Source of the DNA: Streptomyces sp. NBC_01431 | Lineage (GTDB): Bacteria; Actinomycetota; Actinomycetes; Streptomycetales; Streptomycetaceae | Assembly (NCBI RefSeq): GCF_036231355.1 | Contig: NZ_CP109496.1 | Location: 1,488,001-1,552,000, forward strand | DNA length: 64,000 bases | Direction: 5' to 3' | Shown here: one piece after another, positions 54,754 through 63,295 of the stretch | How positions within the stretch are numbered: position 1 is the stretch's first letter | Layout: each line of letters starts with the position of its first letter | Made by a program: the position numbers and the translations under genes | The notes under the pieces: generated by a model | What the model was told of the DNA's origin: nothing | Database searches by the model: none | The model's input: only the letters and a program-made list of their open reading frames with translations

Positions 54754-55449
54754 GTGATTCAGCGGAACGGCCCGACACGGCGGACGATGCTGATGGGTCT
54801 GGCACTGGCCGCGCCGGTCGTGGCAGCGGGCTGCGGCACGAGCCATGACGCGCCTTCCGCGTCCAGGAGTCCGGCGGCGCCGCCCGACGCCGGCCACGAC
54901 ACCACCATCATGATCATTCGGCACGGCGAGAAGCCGGGCTCCGGCGATCCGGGGTTCGACGAGGCCGGCAAGCAGGACAAGAAGTCGTTGACGCGGCGCG
55001 GCTGGGAGCGCGCGCATGCGCTGCCCGCGCTGTTCGCGGCCGGGGCGGCCGGCGCGAGCGGAGCCCCCGCCTCCGGATCGTCCGCCTTCCCCCGACCCGC
55101 GGCCCTCTACGCCGCGGCGGACCAGGGCCCGCACGCGGGGGCCCACCGGATGCGGCAGACCGTGACGCCACTTGGCGCGGCCCTCCACCTGCGGGTGAAC
55201 ACCGATTTCGCGGAGGGCGAGGAGAAGGAGCTGGCCGCCGCCGCTCTCGCGGCGACGGCCCCCGTGCTCATCTGCTGGGAGCACTCCCGGATCCCGCCCA
55301 TCGTCGACGCGCTGGGCGCCTCGCGGGCCGCCGGGGTGCCGAAGGTGTGGCCCGACCGCTTCGACCTGGTATGGGTGTTCACGCGCCGGGCCGGGGTGTG
55401 GACGTTCCGGTCGGCGCCGGAGCACCTGCTGACCGGCGACGCCTCGTGA
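54754..55449 (+). CDS. lipoprotein of the histidine phosphatase superfamily
   Basis: 231 residues from the GTG at 54754 (AAGAGG ahead). The start has a twin-arginine-like RRTMLMGLALAAPVVAAGCG signal with a lipobox. The IMIIRHGEKPGSGD block gives the RHG motif, and a second His is in CWEHSRIPPI. Length is typical. Substrate unknown. Confidence 0.85.
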   Translation: MIQRNGPTRRTMLMGLALAAPVVAAGCGTSHDAPSASRSPAAPPDAGHDTTIMIIRHGEKPGSGDPGFDEAGKQDKKSLTRRGWERAHALPALFAAGAAGASGAPASGSSAFPRPAALYAAADQGPHAGAHRMRQTVTPLGAALHLRVNTDFAEGEEKELAAAALAATAPVLICWEHSRIPPIVDALGASRAAGVPKVWPDRFDLVWVFTRRAGVWTFRSAPEHLLTGDAS

Positions 55450-55450
55450 C

Positions 55451-55483
55451 GTTCTGTGCCGCTCGGCTCCAGCGGCACAGAAC
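55451..55483. terminator. bidirectional terminator
   Basis: GTTCTGTGCCGCT pairs with AGCGGCACAGAAC around CGGCTCC, between convergent genes. Confidence 0.9.
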
Positions 55484-55506
55484 GTCCGACCGGGACGGCC
55501 CCGGGC

Positions 55507-56577
55507 TCAGCCGATCTGCGCGCCGTACGCCTGGAGCGCGTCCGGCACGGGCTGGAAGAACGTCTCGCCGCCCGAGCTGCAGTCGCCGCTGCCGCCGGAG
55601 GTGAGACCCAGCGCCGTACCGCCGTCGAAGAGCGAACCTCCGCTGTCGCCGGGTTCCGCACAGACGGTGGTGTCGATCAGGCCGTTCACCTGGCCTTCCT
55701 GGTACGTCACGGTGGCGTCCAGGCCGGTGACCTGACCGCCGTTGACGCCAGTGGTGGATCCACTGCGCTGGACCTGCTCGCCGACGGTGGCGTTTCCGGC
55801 GCCAGTGATCTGCTGCGCGGAGCCGTTGTACAGGTCCACCGCGCTCGGATGGTCGATGTCGCTGGTGTAGCGCACCAGGGCGTAGTCGTGGCCGGGGAAC
55901 GTGGACGCCTCGGTGACGGCGATCTCCGAACCGCCCTGCTGGTCGGACCAGCTGGAGACCGCGTTGCCGCAGTGCCCGGCGGTCAGGAAGTACGGTTGGC
56001 CGCCCACGGTGACGTTGAAGCCGAGCGAGCAGCGGGCGCTGCTGCCCCAGATCGCGTCGCCGCCCGCGATGAGCGGCTGGAAGCGTCCGGCCGTTCGCTT
56101 CAGGGTGACCGTGTCGCCGAGGCCGCGGACCACTGTGTTGAGCTTCGCGAGCCGGTCACCGGTGACGGTGCGGTCGGCCTTGACGACCAGCTTGTTGCTC
56201 ACCGGGTCCATCGACCACGCGGTTCCCGGTATGGACGCCTTGGCCTTCAACTCCTGGCGCGCTGCCTTGAGTTGGGCCATCGAGTGTGTGACGGTACGGG
56301 GTTCGCCGCCCGCCTTGCGCACGCTGTCGGCGGCCGCGGCGTCGACCACGTTCACCACGAGCTTCTTGCTCCGGGCGTCGTAGTACGAGCCCGCCGTGCG
56401 GCCCGCGAGAGTGGTGTCGATCCGGTGGGCCAGCTGTCCGGCCGAGCTGGCGGACTGCGTATCGGCGGTTGGTGCGGGGGTGGCGGCGGCGTTCTGCATC
56501 GTCAGCGTCGCGCCGAGCGCCAGGGCTCCCGCCGCGGCGGTGGCCGCGCGTCTGCCAGAGATCCATCGCTGCTTCAA
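55507..56577 (-). CDS. streptogrisin-type S1 serine protease with propeptide
   Basis: 356 residues from the TTG at 56577, chosen because GGAGG lies seven bases before it. Order: basic signal peptide (KQRWISGRRAATAAAGALALGATL), an alpha-lytic-type propeptide (residues ~40-160), then the chymotrypsin-like domain with His in YFLTAGHCGNAV, Asp in GHDYALVRYTSD and Ser in PGDSGGSLFDGG. Secreted as a zymogen and self-processed. Close to but distinct from streptogrisins A-D. Confidence 0.92.
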   Translation of the reverse strand: MKQRWISGRRAATAAAGALALGATLTMQNAAATPAPTADTQSASSAGQLAHRIDTTLAGRTAGSYYDARSKKLVVNVVDAAAADSVRKAGGEPRTVTHSMAQLKAARQELKAKASIPGTAWSMDPVSNKLVVKADRTVTGDRLAKLNTVVRGLGDTVTLKRTAGRFQPLIAGGDAIWGSSARCSLGFNVTVGGQPYFLTAGHCGNAVSSWSDQQGGSEIAVTEASTFPGHDYALVRYTSDIDHPSAVDLYNGSAQQITGAGNATVGEQVQRSGSTTGVNGGQVTGLDATVTYQEGQVNGLIDTTVCAEPGDSGGSLFDGGTALGLTSGGSGDCSSGGETFFQPVPDALQAYGAQIG

Positions 56578-56881
56578 CTCGAAACCTCCTGTGGGGGGTT
56601 GAGCCCGGACGCGGGTGTTCGCCGGGCCCGTCCGATGCGTCGGCCTGCCCACGCGTCGACCGGGATCCCCGGGACTTATCGCGTGCATGCCAACTCAACG
56701 GGTCGAGTATCCCACCCTTGCAGCCTTGCGCAAGTAATGAACTCGCGTGCTATGTGAGGGAGTTGGGCCCACTTGCGGCAAGAGTGGGGCGACACACGGA
56801 GGAGCTGTGCCTGCCGGTGACGTAACTCTGTTGAACCGCACGGGAGTTGGCCCGAAACGCGAGAGACGCCTCGGGCGCCGG
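56578..56881. other. intergenic between S1 protease and methyltransferase
   Basis: About 300 bases; presumably holds the protease promoter. No other element recognised. Confidence 0.35.
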
Positions 56882-57841
56882 TTACCGCTTCACGAGGGCG
56901 ATGTGGACGGACTTGGCCGTCAGCATGAAGACATCGGGGCGGTTCGCGAGGCCCTGGGGGTCGGCCGGGTCGAGCAGCCGGTCGAGCGTGGCCAGATCCT
57001 CCTTGGACAACCCGTCGGCCAGTGACTCCCGGCGCCGGGCGAACCCGGCGATCACGAAGTCCCGTACGGACGTGTCGACGGGCGCAGGGTGGTCGGCCAG
57101 GTAGGAACGCGCGCCGGTGGGCTCAAGGCCGGCGGCGGTGAACAGCGCGGCCCAGTCCTCCGTCTCGTGCTTCACGCCCGGCAGTCCGGCGCGCATGCTC
57201 GCGAACCCCTCCTCGGCGGCGACCTCCATCCTCGCCTCAAGTCCCGGCCGCCCGATGCCGAGGTCGCGCGGCAGGTGGCGGGCCTGAAGGCCGCCCTCGA
57301 CGAGCAGCAGCGCGCCGCCGGGCCGCAGCAGTTCCCCGACAGCCGTCAGGGCCGCGCGCTGATCGCCCATATGGTGCAGCGAATTACCCATCCAGATCAG
57401 GTCGGCCCGCCCCAACTCGCCCAACTGGTCGGGCACTTGCGCCTCCAGGGTATGGACCCGTGCGGCCAGTCCGAGTCGCTCGGCGCGCATGCGGGCGCGC
57501 GCCAGGAGTGCGGGCGTCGAATCGACGGCCACCACGTCCGCCGCCGGGAACGCCTCGGCCAGCAGACAGCTGACCACTCCGGGCCCGCTGCCGATGTCGA
57601 TGATGCGCCGGATCCCGGCGGCGGGGCGCAGTTCGGCGAGGCGGGCGGCGGCCTGTTCGTAGACGGGCCGGAGCACTTCCGCCTCGTTTTCGAGGAGGGG
57701 AGCCAGGCGCTCCCAGTCGATGTCGGCCCCATCCGCGCCGTGGCCGTGGTGCGGGGCGTGCGACTGCGGTGGGGCAGACGACTGTGGAGCGGGTGAGTGC
57801 TGTGGGGCAGGCGAGTGCCGCTGGTCGCGAGAGCGCTTCAT
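56882..57841 (-). CDS. class I SAM-dependent methyltransferase
   Basis: 319 residues from the ATG at 57841. A His/Pro-rich 35-residue head precedes the methyltransferase fold: motif I IIDIGSGPGVVSCLLAE, VVAVDSTPALLARAR and LIWMGNSLHHMGDQRAALTAVGELLRPGGALLLVEGG. Small-molecule methylase; target unknown. It is followed on the same strand, after a gap, by nothing coupled. Confidence 0.88.
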   Translation of the reverse strand: MKRSRDQRHSPAPQHSPAPQSSAPPQSHAPHHGHGADGADIDWERLAPLLENEAEVLRPVYEQAAARLAELRPAAGIRRIIDIGSGPGVVSCLLAEAFPAADVVAVDSTPALLARARMRAERLGLAARVHTLEAQVPDQLGELGRADLIWMGNSLHHMGDQRAALTAVGELLRPGGALLLVEGGLQARHLPRDLGIGRPGLEARMEVAAEEGFASMRAGLPGVKHETEDWAALFTAAGLEPTGARSYLADHPAPVDTSVRDFVIAGFARRRESLADGLSKEDLATLDRLLDPADPQGLANRPDVFMLTAKSVHIALVKR

Positions 57842-57928
57842 GCCGCCACAGTCACGTATTCCTCGCCAAAACCGGAAGCTCATTTGCTGTTTTCGCAAAG
57901 ATCCCCGTGTTTTGCGGGAGGATTCGGC

Positions 57929-58888
57929 CTACTTGGATTCGACGCGACCCAGGGCGGCCGGTCCGGTGGTCAGCCTGTCGCGCTCCGTCTGCCAGGCGGC
58001 GTCCCCGGGGTAGAGCTCGGTGCGGAGGTAGGCCAAGGTGAGGCGCTGGACAGCGGATACGCGCTCGGGGTTCTCGTCCGTGGTCTCGGCGACGTCGTAC
58101 CCCGAGATCCCGCCGAGGCCGTGTTCGGCGTCGAACAGGGTGAGCAGGGACTTGGGCCCCGGGGAGAGCACATACGGGTCGGCGTGCCAGTCGGGGCCGC
58201 GGACCGTCAGGTGGGCGGAGGCGTCCTTGTCACCGGCGACCACCAGGGCGGGCGCCGTCATCGTGGAGAAGTCCGGGGTCAGCAAGAAGGGGAAGTGCTC
58301 CGCCATGGGCCGGGTGAGGGCGTCGCCTCCGGCGCCCGGGGCGGCGAGCAGTACACCCGCCTTGATGCGCGGCTCGGTCAGGTTCACTTCCCTGCCGTCG
58401 TCAGGATCGGTGAGGCGGGCGCCCAGCAGGAGACTCGCCGTGTGGCCGCCCATCGAGTGCCCGGCCACCACGACCCTGCCGTGGTCCAGACGGCCGCGGA
58501 GCGTCGGGACGGCGGCTTCGATCGCGTCGAGCCGGTCGAGGATGTGGCACATGTCCTCGGCGCGCGATCGCCAGTACATGGGCGCCCCCGGGGTGGCGGG
58601 GTCCAGCTTCAGTTCCGTGGAGCTGAGATGGGTGGGCTGGATCACGGCGAAGCCGTGTGCCGCCCAGAAGTTGACGAGGGGGGCGTAGCCGTTCAGCGAG
58701 GAGAGGTGGTGGGAGTGGCCCTGGCCGTGCGAGAGGAGGATGACGGGCAGATCGCTCCCGGTCAGGGGCGCGGAGACGCGTACCTCCAGATCCACGGCTC
58801 GGCCGGGAACGGACAGGACCACCGGACTGACCGAGAGGACCGGCCTCGGCTCCTTGAAGGTGTCGATCCGGGAGGCTGTTTCACTCAT
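57929..58888 (-). CDS. chlorophyllase/lipase-like alpha/beta hydrolase
   Basis: 319 residues. VILLSHGQGHS gives the oxyanion strand and VVVAGHSMGGHTASLLLG the nucleophile Ser; GYDVAETTDENP and HGLGGISG supply the remaining acid and base candidates. Cytoplasmic, no signal peptide. Divergent from a TetR regulator whose paired operators lie between the two. Confidence 0.88.
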   Translation of the reverse strand: MSETASRIDTFKEPRPVLSVSPVVLSVPGRAVDLEVRVSAPLTGSDLPVILLSHGQGHSHHLSSLNGYAPLVNFWAAHGFAVIQPTHLSSTELKLDPATPGAPMYWRSRAEDMCHILDRLDAIEAAVPTLRGRLDHGRVVVAGHSMGGHTASLLLGARLTDPDDGREVNLTEPRIKAGVLLAAPGAGGDALTRPMAEHFPFLLTPDFSTMTAPALVVAGDKDASAHLTVRGPDWHADPYVLSPGPKSLLTLFDAEHGLGGISGYDVAETTDENPERVSAVQRLTLAYLRTELYPGDAAWQTERDRLTTGPAALGRVESK

Positions 58889-58982
58889 GACGTGCGGTTC
58901 CCTTCGAAGACCACTGCTCCGCCGCCGGTTTCGGATCGGTGGCAGGCATGGCGATGAGGATCGGCTACGCTGGAAAATGAAG

Positions 58983-59025
58983 CGGAGCGCTGTTCCGTTT
59001 AATATACGGAGCGCTGTTCCGTTTA
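58983..59025. promoter_or_regulatory. paired TetR-type operators
   Basis: The 19-base word CGGAGCGCTGTTCCGTTTA occurs at 58983-59001 and 59007-59025, 24 bases apart, each with internal GGA-GCGCTG-TTCC symmetry, between the hydrolase and TetR starts. Confidence 0.75.
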
Positions 59026-59052
59026 GTCAACGACTGTCGGAAGGAGAGCGCG

Positions 59053-59649
59053 GTGTCCCCTGCGAGCCAGCCCGGGGAGGTACCGGCCCGGGGCAAACGG
59101 GCCGATGCGCTGCGGAACCAGCAGACGCTGCTCGACGCCGCCGCCCGGGTGTTCGTCACCTCGGGCATCGACGCGCCGATCCGTGAGATCGCGGCGAGCG
59201 CGGGGGTCGGGATGGGGACGATCTACCGCCACTTCCCGACCCGGGCGGACCTCGTCGTCGCCGTCTACCGTCATCAGGTGGAGGCATGCGCCGAGGCGGG
59301 CCCGAGCCTGCTGAGCAGTGCCGACTCTCCCCTCGCGGCACTGCGCCAGTGGGTCGACCTCTTCGTCGACTTCCTGGTCACCAAACACGGACTCGCCAAC
59401 GCGATGCAGTCGGACAGCAGCGGCTTCGACGCGCTGCACGCCTACTTCCTCGACCGGTTGGTGCCCGTGTGCGAGCGGCTGCTCGACGCCGCGGTCGGCG
59501 CCGAGGAGATCAGGCCCGGTACGCACGCCTACGAACTGATGCGGGGCATCGGCAACCTCTGCATCGGGCGTGACAGCGATCCCCGCTACGACCCCCGCCG
59601 ACTGGTCGAACTGCTCCTTCAGGGACTACAGCGGTCGCAGCCTTCCTGA
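59053..59649 (+). CDS. TetR-family transcriptional regulator
   Basis: 198 residues from a GTG. The HTH is LLDAAARVFVTSGIDAPIREIAASAGVGMGTIYRHFPTRADLVVAVY; the ligand-binding half (DLFVDFLVTKHGLANAMQSDSSGFDALH) is of the common SbtR-like type. Controls the divergent hydrolase gene through the paired sites. The last codons are duplicated in a degenerate repeat just downstream. Confidence 0.92.
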   Translation: MSPASQPGEVPARGKRADALRNQQTLLDAAARVFVTSGIDAPIREIAASAGVGMGTIYRHFPTRADLVVAVYRHQVEACAEAGPSLLSSADSPLAALRQWVDLFVDFLVTKHGLANAMQSDSSGFDALHAYFLDRLVPVCERLLDAAVGAEEIRPGTHAYELMRGIGNLCIGRDSDPRYDPRRLVELLLQGLQRSQPS

Positions 59650-59739
59650 CGGCGAGCCGCATCCTTCCGGACGGCGAGTCGCAGTGCTGCTGACGGCGGG
59701 TCCTTCCTGAGGGGTAGTCGCAGCCTTCCTGACGGCGAC
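59635..59739. repeat. five degenerate ~21-bp repeats over the TetR stop codon
   Basis: TCGCAGCCTTCCTGACGGCG recurs with changes from 59635, 59656, 59678, about 59700 and 59717. The first copy holds the final codons and TGA of the TetR gene. Confidence 0.85.
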
Positions 59740-59797
59740 GGGCGCATCGAGGCGAGGTCGCCGGGCAGGCCCGTCCGCAGGCAGGCGCCCGCTTCCC

Positions 59798-60544
59798 TCA
59801 AGCCGCTTTCCGTAGCGCCAGCAACCGGTATTCCGGGTCCGCGCGAGGGAGTTCCGGGTCCGGCAGTGCGGCCAGGGAGGCGGCCAGCTGCTCGGCGGGC
59901 CGACCGGTCAGGGACAGCCAGGACTCGAAGCGGCCGCGCCGGACCGCGTCCGCGGCGGCGAGCGGGGTGCGCCCCTGGCCGTGGCCGGGGAAGCGGGCCT
60001 CAGCCACCGGGACGAGACCGTGCCGGGCGGCGTAGGACGTGATGAGGTCGGCGCGGTCGGAGGGGGTGCCGGTGCGGTGCGGGGTGAGCAGCCCGTCGAT
60101 GTCGGAGCCGACGTCGTGGCCGGCGTCCTTGTCGACGGTCGTGACGAACACTCCGCCGGGCCTCAGTACACGTGCCGCCTCGGCCACGACGGCGTGGGAG
60201 GCGATCCGGGCCAGGTGCAGCAGCCACACCGCGCTCACCGCGTCCAACGACTCGTCCCGGAAAGGGAGTTGAGCGACGTCGGCGCGTACGATCGTGGGCC
60301 CGACCCGGGAGGCCGCGATGCGCGCCATGCCGGACGAGGCGTCGGCCCCGTGGACGCGCAGGCCGGACCGGTTCAGACGCTGGGTGACCAGGCCGGTGCC
60401 ACAGCCGATGTCGAGCAGGGTGCGGGCGGTCTCGGGGACGAGCCCGAGAACGGCCGCGGCGGCGGCGTCGGCTCGGGGCACGCCGCCGCGCGTGGCATCG
60501 TAGTGGGCCGCTTCCACGTCGTAGTCCGGCATGCGGCTCACCAT
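59798..60544 (-). CDS. class I SAM-dependent methyltransferase
   Basis: 248 residues. Motif I is TLLDIGCGTGLVTQRLNRSG; the acidic strand and post-motifs HGADASSGMARIAASR and VSAVWLLHLARIASHAVVAEAARVLRPGGVFVTTVDKD follow. UbiE/MenG-like small-molecule methylase. The start may be the ATG four codons inside. The next gene on this strand starts 11 bases away. Confidence 0.88.
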   Translation of the reverse strand: MVSRMPDYDVEAAHYDATRGGVPRADAAAAAVLGLVPETARTLLDIGCGTGLVTQRLNRSGLRVHGADASSGMARIAASRVGPTIVRADVAQLPFRDESLDAVSAVWLLHLARIASHAVVAEAARVLRPGGVFVTTVDKDAGHDVGSDIDGLLTPHRTGTPSDRADLITSYAARHGLVPVAEARFPGHGQGRTPLAAADAVRRGRFESWLSLTGRPAEQLAASLAALPDPELPRADPEYRLLALRKAA

Positions 60545-60554
60545 ACGAGCAAGG

Positions 60555-60866
60555 TCATCCGGCGCCGTGGCCGGGGGCGATCTCCTCTACGCGGTGGGCG
60601 AGTTGGAAGTCCCGCTCGGTGAGTGCGCCGCCCGCGGAATGGGTGTTCACGGACAGGGCGATCGTGTTGTAGCCGAGGGTGAGGTCGGAATGGTGGCCGA
60701 GCTCCTCCTGGATCTGGGCGACGTGGACGACCATGGCGGTCGCGGCGAAGTGGTCGGCCAGGCGGTAGGTGCGCGAGATCCGGTCGTGGTCGTCCGACAG
60801 CGACCAGCCGGGAAGCTCGCGCAGCCGGTCCTCGACGTCCTTCTGCGACAGCGGCTCAAGGGACAT
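60555..60866 (-). CDS. pterin-4a-carbinolamine dehydratase
   Basis: 103 residues from the ATG at 60866 (AAGGAG site). It has the PCD core: FLxxAMVVHVAQIQEELGHHSDLTLGYNTIALSVNTHSAGGALTERDFQLA. The classic HHPE is HHSD here. Recycles tetrahydrobiopterin in aromatic hydroxylation, or acts in folate-type metabolism in actinobacteria. Confidence 0.9.
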   Translation of the reverse strand: MSLEPLSQKDVEDRLRELPGWSLSDDHDRISRTYRLADHFAATAMVVHVAQIQEELGHHSDLTLGYNTIALSVNTHSAGGALTERDFQLAHRVEEIAPGHGAG

Positions 60867-60946
60867 GTCCGAAGACTCCTTACGGGGCGGTGACATGACG
60901 GAGTGGAGTGGTGACCGGAAGACTCCACATGCGTAGCGTCTCCCCT

Positions 60947-61945
60947 ATGCGTGTACTTGTCACGGGAGGCGCGGGCTTCATCGGCTCGCACATTGTCACA
61001 GCGCTGGCCGCACACGGCCACGAGCCGCTCGTCCTGGACCGGGCGGTCCGGGCCGGGGACGACGTCCGCGATCCGGAATCCGTCGCGCGGGCGCTGCGCG
61101 GGGTGGACGCGGTGTGCCACCAGGCCGCGATGGTGGGCCTCGGCACCGGGTTCGGCGACGCGCCCTCGTATGTGAGCTGCAACGACTTCGGCACGGCGGT
61201 GCTCCTCACGGCAATGGCCGACGCCGGGGTCCGGGAGCTGGTCCTCGCGGGGTCGATGGTGGTCTACGGGGAGGGCCGCTACGAGTGCGCCGAGCACGGT
61301 GTCGTACGCCCCGGCCCCCGGCCGGCCGAGTGGCTCGACGCGGGGCGCTTCGAACCCCAATGCCCGTACTGTGAGGCGGAGTTGAGCCCGGGTCTGGTCG
61401 CGGAGGACGCGCCCGTCGATCCGCGCAACGTGTACGCCACCACCAAGCTGGCGCAGGAGCACCTGGCCGCGGCCTGGGCGCGGGCGACCGGGGGGCGGGC
61501 GGTGTCGCTGCGCTACCACAACGTGTACGGGCCGGGGATGCCCCGCGACACGCCCTATGCGGGGGTGGCCTCCTTCTTCCGTTCGGCGCTGGCCCGGGGC
61601 GAGGCGCCACGGGTCTTCGAGGACGGCCGCCAGCGTCGCGACTTCGTGCACGTACGCGATGTGGCGGAGGCGAACGTGGTGGCCCTCGAAGCGCTGACGG
61701 GCCGCCCGCCCGGCGCACTCACCGCGTACAACACGGGCAGCGGGACCCCGCACACCGTGGGCGAGATGGCCTCGGCCCTGGCCCGCGCGCACGGCGGCCC
61801 GGCCCCGGTGGTGACGGGCGAGTACCGGCTCGGCGACGTACGGCACATCACCGCGGACTCGGCGCGGCTGCGGCGCGAGCTGGGGTGGAAGCCGGTGGTC
61901 GGATTCGAGGAGGGGATGGCGGAGTTCGCAGCGGCGGAAGCGTAA
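60947..61945 (+). CDS. NAD-dependent sugar epimerase/dehydratase
   Basis: 332 residues from the ATG at 60947 (an ATG at 60929 has a better ribosome site). Extended SDR: VLVTGGAGFIGSH, the SMVVYGEGRY Ser, and YATTKLAQEHL with the Tyr-Lys pair; FEDGRQRRDFVHVRDVAEANV is typical. A CPYCEAEL insertion in the middle marks the actinobacterial subgroup. Probably acts on UDP- or GDP-sugars for cell surface or natural product glycans. Confidence 0.9.
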   Translation: MRVLVTGGAGFIGSHIVTALAAHGHEPLVLDRAVRAGDDVRDPESVARALRGVDAVCHQAAMVGLGTGFGDAPSYVSCNDFGTAVLLTAMADAGVRELVLAGSMVVYGEGRYECAEHGVVRPGPRPAEWLDAGRFEPQCPYCEAELSPGLVAEDAPVDPRNVYATTKLAQEHLAAAWARATGGRAVSLRYHNVYGPGMPRDTPYAGVASFFRSALARGEAPRVFEDGRQRRDFVHVRDVAEANVVALEALTGRPPGALTAYNTGSGTPHTVGEMASALARAHGGPAPVVTGEYRLGDVRHITADSARLRRELGWKPVVGFEEGMAEFAAAEA

Positions 61946-62018
61946 GGGGTGGGGAGCCCACCGAGGGCGGGGCCGGGGGGCGCGCCCCGGGCCCCGTCGG
62001 CGTCGGCGTCGGCGTCGG

Positions 62019-62215
62019 CTGCTGATGGCCCGGTGCTGCCGGGACGTCAGCTCGGGGCCGGAGCCGGGGCGCACGCCCGACCCCGGGCCCGTCGGGTACT
62101 GATGAGCCGGTGCCGCCAAGACGCCAGCTCAAAGACGAAGCCGGGCACACCCCGGCCCCGGCCCCGTCGCCGTCCGCTACTGATGGGCCGGTGCTGCCGG
62201 GAGGGTCAGTTCGAA
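62019..62215. repeat. three degenerate ~80-bp repeats spanning the histidine kinase stop
   Basis: The block CTACTGATGGGCCGGTGCTG at the kinase stop (62177) recurs as TACTGATGAGCCGGTGCCG at 62097 and CTGCTGATGGCCCGGTGCTG at 62019, i.e. 77-81 bases apart, with related flanks. Copies derive from the end of the kinase gene. Confidence 0.85.
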
Positions 62216-63295
62216 GCGGCAGCCGCCTGCCACATTGCGTACCTCTGCGCGCCCGGCGTGCGCTTCCACGATGCCGCGGACGATCGCGAGGCCGAGGCCC
62301 GCGCCACCGGGCGGGGTGCGGGCCGCGGTGCCGCGCCAGCCGGTGTCGAAGACCCGGGGCAGGTCGTCCTCGGAGATGCCGCCGCAGCCGTCGGTGACGG
62401 AGAGGGTGACCGCGCTCCCCCGGTCCTCTGCCGCGACCGCGACGGTGCCGTCGGCCGGGGTGTGGCGGATGGCGTTGACCAGGAGGTTCGCGAGGACGCG
62501 GGTCATCTCCTTGCCGTCGACCTCGACCGGCACGACGTCGACGCGCTCTCCGACGAGGCGCACCCCGTGCTCGCGGGCCAGCGGGTCCGCGCCGGCCAGT
62601 GCGTCGCCGATCAGGTCGTGGACGGACATCCGGGCCGGGTTGAGCGAGAGCGCTCCGGCGTGGATGCGGGAGAGTTCGAAGAGGTCGCCGACCATCGAGT
62701 TGAGGCGTTCGACCTCGGTTCTGATCTGCCGGAAGTAGCGGTCCGGGTCCTTGGCCATACCGTCTTCGAGGGCCTCGGCCATGGCGCGGAGACCGGCGAG
62801 CGGCGTCCGCAGGTCGTGCGAGATCCAGGCGACGAGTTCGCGCCGCGAGGTTTCCAGGGCCCGCTCCCGTTCGCGTGACTCCGTCAGCTTCGCACTGGTC
62901 ACCGCCAACTCCCGGCTGAGGGCGGCCAGTTCGGCGGTCGCCGGTCCGGCGGGGGCGTCGAACCGGCCGCCGTCGCCGAACGAGCGGGTGGCGAGCGCGA
63001 GGCGGCGGCTGCTCGCGACGACCCGACGCCCGAGGAGCAGCGCGGTGGCCAGGGACGCGACCGCGGCCATGGCGACGACCACGGTCACCACCGTCAGGTC
63101 GTGGGAGTTCAGAAGCATCGCCCAGGCGACGGCGAGCGTGCCGGCGAGCATCGCGAGGACGGCGACAGCGGCGACCACCGCCACGGACGCGGTGAGCGAG
63201 CGATGGCGCAGCAGCCGCAGGGCCAGCGCCCCGCCGAGCCCGGCGGCGGCCGCGCCGAGGAAGGCGTACAGGGCGATGAGCAGGACGTCACTCAT
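62177..63295 (-). CDS. membrane sensor histidine kinase
   Basis: 372 residues from the ATG at 63295. Two or three hydrophobic helices occupy residues 3-90; then HAMP-like region, DHp with the phospho-His in RRELVAWISHDLRTPLAGLRAMAEALEDG, and the ATPase: VLANLLVNAIRHTPADG, TDGCGGISEDDLPRVF, GGAGLGLAIVRGIVEAHAG. Orphan signal unknown. Overlaps the response regulator stop by 8 bases, so the two are made together. Confidence 0.93.
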   Translation of the reverse strand: MSDVLLIALYAFLGAAAAGLGGALALRLLRHRSLTASVAVVAAVAVLAMLAGTLAVAWAMLLNSHDLTVVTVVVAMAAVASLATALLLGRRVVASSRRLALATRSFGDGGRFDAPAGPATAELAALSRELAVTSAKLTESRERERALETSRRELVAWISHDLRTPLAGLRAMAEALEDGMAKDPDRYFRQIRTEVERLNSMVGDLFELSRIHAGALSLNPARMSVHDLIGDALAGADPLAREHGVRLVGERVDVVPVEVDGKEMTRVLANLLVNAIRHTPADGTVAVAAEDRGSAVTLSVTDGCGGISEDDLPRVFDTGWRGTAARTPPGGAGLGLAIVRGIVEAHAGRAEVRNVAGGCRFELTLPAAPAHQ

